Below the pieces are notes generated by a model that worked only from the letters and a program-made list of their open reading frames with translations, was not told the DNA's origin and searched no databases. This document shows positions 6,318-7,090 of a stretch of DNA of 7,090 nt, in pieces. How positions within the stretch are numbered: the first letter of the stretch is position 1; the number at the start of each line of letters is the position of its first letter. Source of the stretch: RGIG1752 sp045650425 (GTDB lineage: Bacteria > Bacillota_I > Bacilli_A > RF39 > UBA660); contig JAZRRD010000075.1 of NCBI GenBank assembly GCA_045650425.1, positions 1 to 7,090 of the forward strand, in the 5' to 3' direction. The position numbers and the translations under genes were made by a program.

Positions 6318-6338
6318 TTTTTAGTCATATATTATTCT

Positions 6339-6344
6339 AGGAGG
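6339..6344 (+). promoter_or_regulatory. Consensus Shine-Dalgarno of the SpoVIF-like gene
   Basis: AGGAGG with a 7-base spacer to ATG 6352. It is the strongest ribosome binding site in the window, which suggests high translation of a small protein. Confidence 0.8.
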
Positions 6345-6351
6345 ATAACAT

Positions 6352-6594
6352 ATGGCATTTAGTGATAGTTTCTTTAAAAAAGTTGAAAAGAAGACGAAGG
6401 TAGATAAAAACACAATAATTTCTTTAGCGGAAAAACTTCAAAACGGAAATATGAAAGATGAAGCTACCTTAAGAGAAATTATAAGTACATTAAGTCAAAT
6501 GACTGGAAAAAAGGTATCTAAGGAGCAAGAAGAAAAAATTATTGAAAGAATAGTTAATGATAAAGTTCCTAAAGGTGTAGACAAAATGTTTTAG
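6352..6594 (+). CDS. SpoVIF-like (stage VI sporulation protein F family) small protein
   Basis: The protein has 80 residues and is charged and helical, without a signal peptide or membrane segment. It starts FFKKVEKKTKVDKNTIISLA and continues EKLQNGNMKDEATLREII, STLSQMTGKKVSKEQEEKII and ERIVND. This follows the layout I recall for Bacillus SpoVIF (YjcC): 'FFKxIEKKTxV....(I/V)..LA..LQNxNxKDExxxRxxI..(V/L)..M..KKVSKE.E.KI...I', including length and the block order. In Bacillus SpoVIF is made late in the mother cell and is needed for spore coat assembly and GerE-dependent gene expression. The family also occurs in gut Bacillota not shown to sporulate, so sporulation should not be concluded from this gene alone. 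A perfect AGGAGG precedes the ATG, and a terminator overlaps the stop. It may be expressed from the upstream HTH gene's promoter or from an own promoter. Confidence 0.75.
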   Translation: MAFSDSFFKKVEKKTKVDKNTIISLAEKLQNGNMKDEATLREIISTLSQMTGKKVSKEQEEKIIERIVNDKVPKGVDKMF

Positions 6595-6616
6595 AAGTTG
6601 GCATCAACTTCTTTTT
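6593..6616 (+). terminator. Intrinsic terminator after the SpoVIF-like gene
   Basis: The 8-bp stem AGAAGTTG (6593-6600) / CAACTTCT (6605-6612), with tetraloop GCAT, is followed by TTTT. It begins within the TAG stop codon. It isolates the following surface-protein gene. Confidence 0.85.
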
Positions 6617-6658
6617 ACATGTTAAAATGTAAAGTTTGTAGAATTGTGATGACTGTCG

Positions 6659-6674
6659 GTCAACTTTATTTGAC
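6659..6674. promoter_or_regulatory. Inverted repeat GTCAA-N6-TTGAC over the -35 region
   Basis: GTCAA (6659-6663) and TTGAC (6670-6674) form a dyad whose right half is the -35 box of the G-run promoter. It could be a repressor site, or simply arise from the -35 itself. The arms are only five bases. Confidence 0.3.
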
Positions 6675-6697
6675 AAAAGGTCGGGGGGGGGTATGAT
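6670..6697 (+). promoter_or_regulatory. Promoter with a nine-G run in its spacer (candidate phase-variable switch)
   Basis: A perfect TTGACA (6670-6675) and TATGAT (6692-6697, 5/6) are separated by 16 bases. The spacer consists of AAAAGGTC followed by G9 at 6683-6691, ending directly at the -10. One extra G would give the optimal 17-base spacer; loss of one or two would shorten it to 15 or 14. It leads to the gene at 6721 through a short leader with AAGAGG (6708-6713), 7 bases before the ATG. The layout is that of slippage-regulated promoters such as porA of Neisseria; switching itself is inferred. Confidence 0.6.
6683..6691 (+). repeat. Homopolymeric G9 tract
   Basis: Nine consecutive G in a strongly AT-rich window. 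No other G or C run of comparable length is present. Homopolymers of this length are prone to slipped-strand mispairing. Confidence 0.95.
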
Positions 6698-6720
6698 TAT
6701 TATAGAAAAGAGGTAAAAAT

Positions 6721-7090
6721 ATGGAAAAAAACAAAAGAAATAAGATAATAGGATTATTCATTGGAATACTAATAGTATTAATAATCGTAGTATCAAGTAC
6801 ATATGCGTATTGGCAAATAACAAAGACGCAAGAAACACCAAATGATATCGTCGCAGCATGTTTAGATTTAAATCTAGAAGATAAAAGCTCAGCAATCGAT
6901 TTAGATAGTGCCTGGCCAATAAGTGATGAAGAAGCAAGTGGTCTAACAGGATATACATTTACAGTAACAAATAACTGTGATGAAGAAATAAATTATATTG
7001 TTGGACTAAATAGAGTCGAAGAATCTAACTACTTACAAGATTCAAGCATCAAAGTAAGATTAGATGAAAACTCATCGTTTACATACGGAG
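6721..7090 (+). CDS. Secreted or membrane-anchored protein with SipW/camelysin-type N-terminus (3' end beyond window)
   Basis: The first 123 codons are present and the frame is still open at the right edge. A basic N-terminus MEKNKRNK is followed by a hydrophobic helix at residues 9-26 and then STYAYWQ. The T-Y-A|Y-W junction (about 29/30) resembles the cleavage region of TasA/CalY-like substrates of the SipW signal peptidase. The exported part is acidic. It contains GYTFTVTNNCDEEINYIVGLN (about 77-97), similar in style to the 'FTVTN' beta-strand of camelysin-like matrix proteins, and two cysteines at 47 and 86 that could pair. Ile codons favour ATA and ATC more than in the neighbouring genes, hinting at a different history. 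AAGAGG sits 7 bases before the ATG, and the promoter carries the G9 run. No sipW gene is in view. Export is well supported; membership of the TasA/CalY family is a weak inference. An open frame on the other strand is only its shadow. Confidence 0.8.
   Translation, partial: MEKNKRNKIIGLFIGILIVLIIVVSSTYAYWQITKTQETPNDIVAACLDLNLEDKSSAIDLDSAWPISDEEASGLTGYTFTVTNNCDEEINYIVGLNRVEESNYLQDSSIKVRLDENSSFTYG

Noticed and set aside
6614..6633. Second hairpin TTTACAT / ATGTAAA after the SpoVIF terminator
   Set aside because: A pure AT-rich 7-bp stem that overlaps the T-run of the real terminator; likely chance at this base composition.
6758..6958. Minus-strand Leu-rich open frame opposite the exported-protein gene
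   Set aside because: Leu/His-rich low-complexity translation of the complementary strand; the plus strand has a ribosome binding site, promoter and signal peptide.
1..7090. Mycoplasma-type code with TGA as tryptophan
   Set aside because: All Trp codons checked are TGG, and no gene contains an in-frame TGA; the standard bacterial code explains every gene.
1..7090. CRISPR array, tRNA, rRNA or insertion sequence
   Set aside because: No regularly spaced repeats, no cloverleaf or rRNA motifs, and no transposase or terminal inverted repeats were found by eye on either strand.

Overview
The window comes from a low-GC member of the Bacillota (Firmicutes), most likely a gut-type member of the Bacilli. 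The evidence is strong AT bias, A/T-ending codons, AGGAGG-type ribosome binding sites, sigma-A-like promoters, a SpoVIF-like sporulation protein and a pilin of the Gram-positive type. The genetic code looks standard: tryptophans are TGG and no gene reads through TGA.

Positions 1-2449 look like a scrapyard of accessory genes that have lost their 5' ends. A 63-residue tail of a PucR/CdaR-type regulator runs directly, in a different frame, into the coiled coil and C-terminal half of a large FtsX-type ABC permease. That permease is followed within a few bases by the C-terminal tail of a BspA-like leucine-rich-repeat surface protein. Each fragment keeps its stop codon and lacks its start. A 13-bp perfect inverted repeat then ends this region, and its 3' arm also carries the Shine-Dalgarno sequence of the next gene.

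Positions 2508-5717 are a compact run of plus-strand genes. They are a ZIP-family metal transporter whose best-supported start codon is ATA, the ribosome-assembly GTPase EngB (YsxC), a solitary type IV pilin-like protein, and the double GTPase Der (EngA). EngB and Der both act in assembly of the large ribosomal subunit. Each has a recognisable promoter, and a strong intrinsic terminator separates engB from the pilin gene.

Positions 5714-6616 hold a minus-strand XRE-type regulator convergent with der (their stop codons overlap inside a shared bidirectional terminator), a divergent small Cro-like regulator, and a SpoVIF-like gene followed by its own terminator.

From 6617 to the right edge there is a promoter region with a run of nine G between a perfect TTGACA -35 and a TATGAT -10, followed by the 5' part of a gene for a membrane-anchored or secreted protein. 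In such an AT-rich context the G run is the most striking signal in the window. It looks like a slippage-driven (phase-variable) promoter switch for a surface-exposed product.
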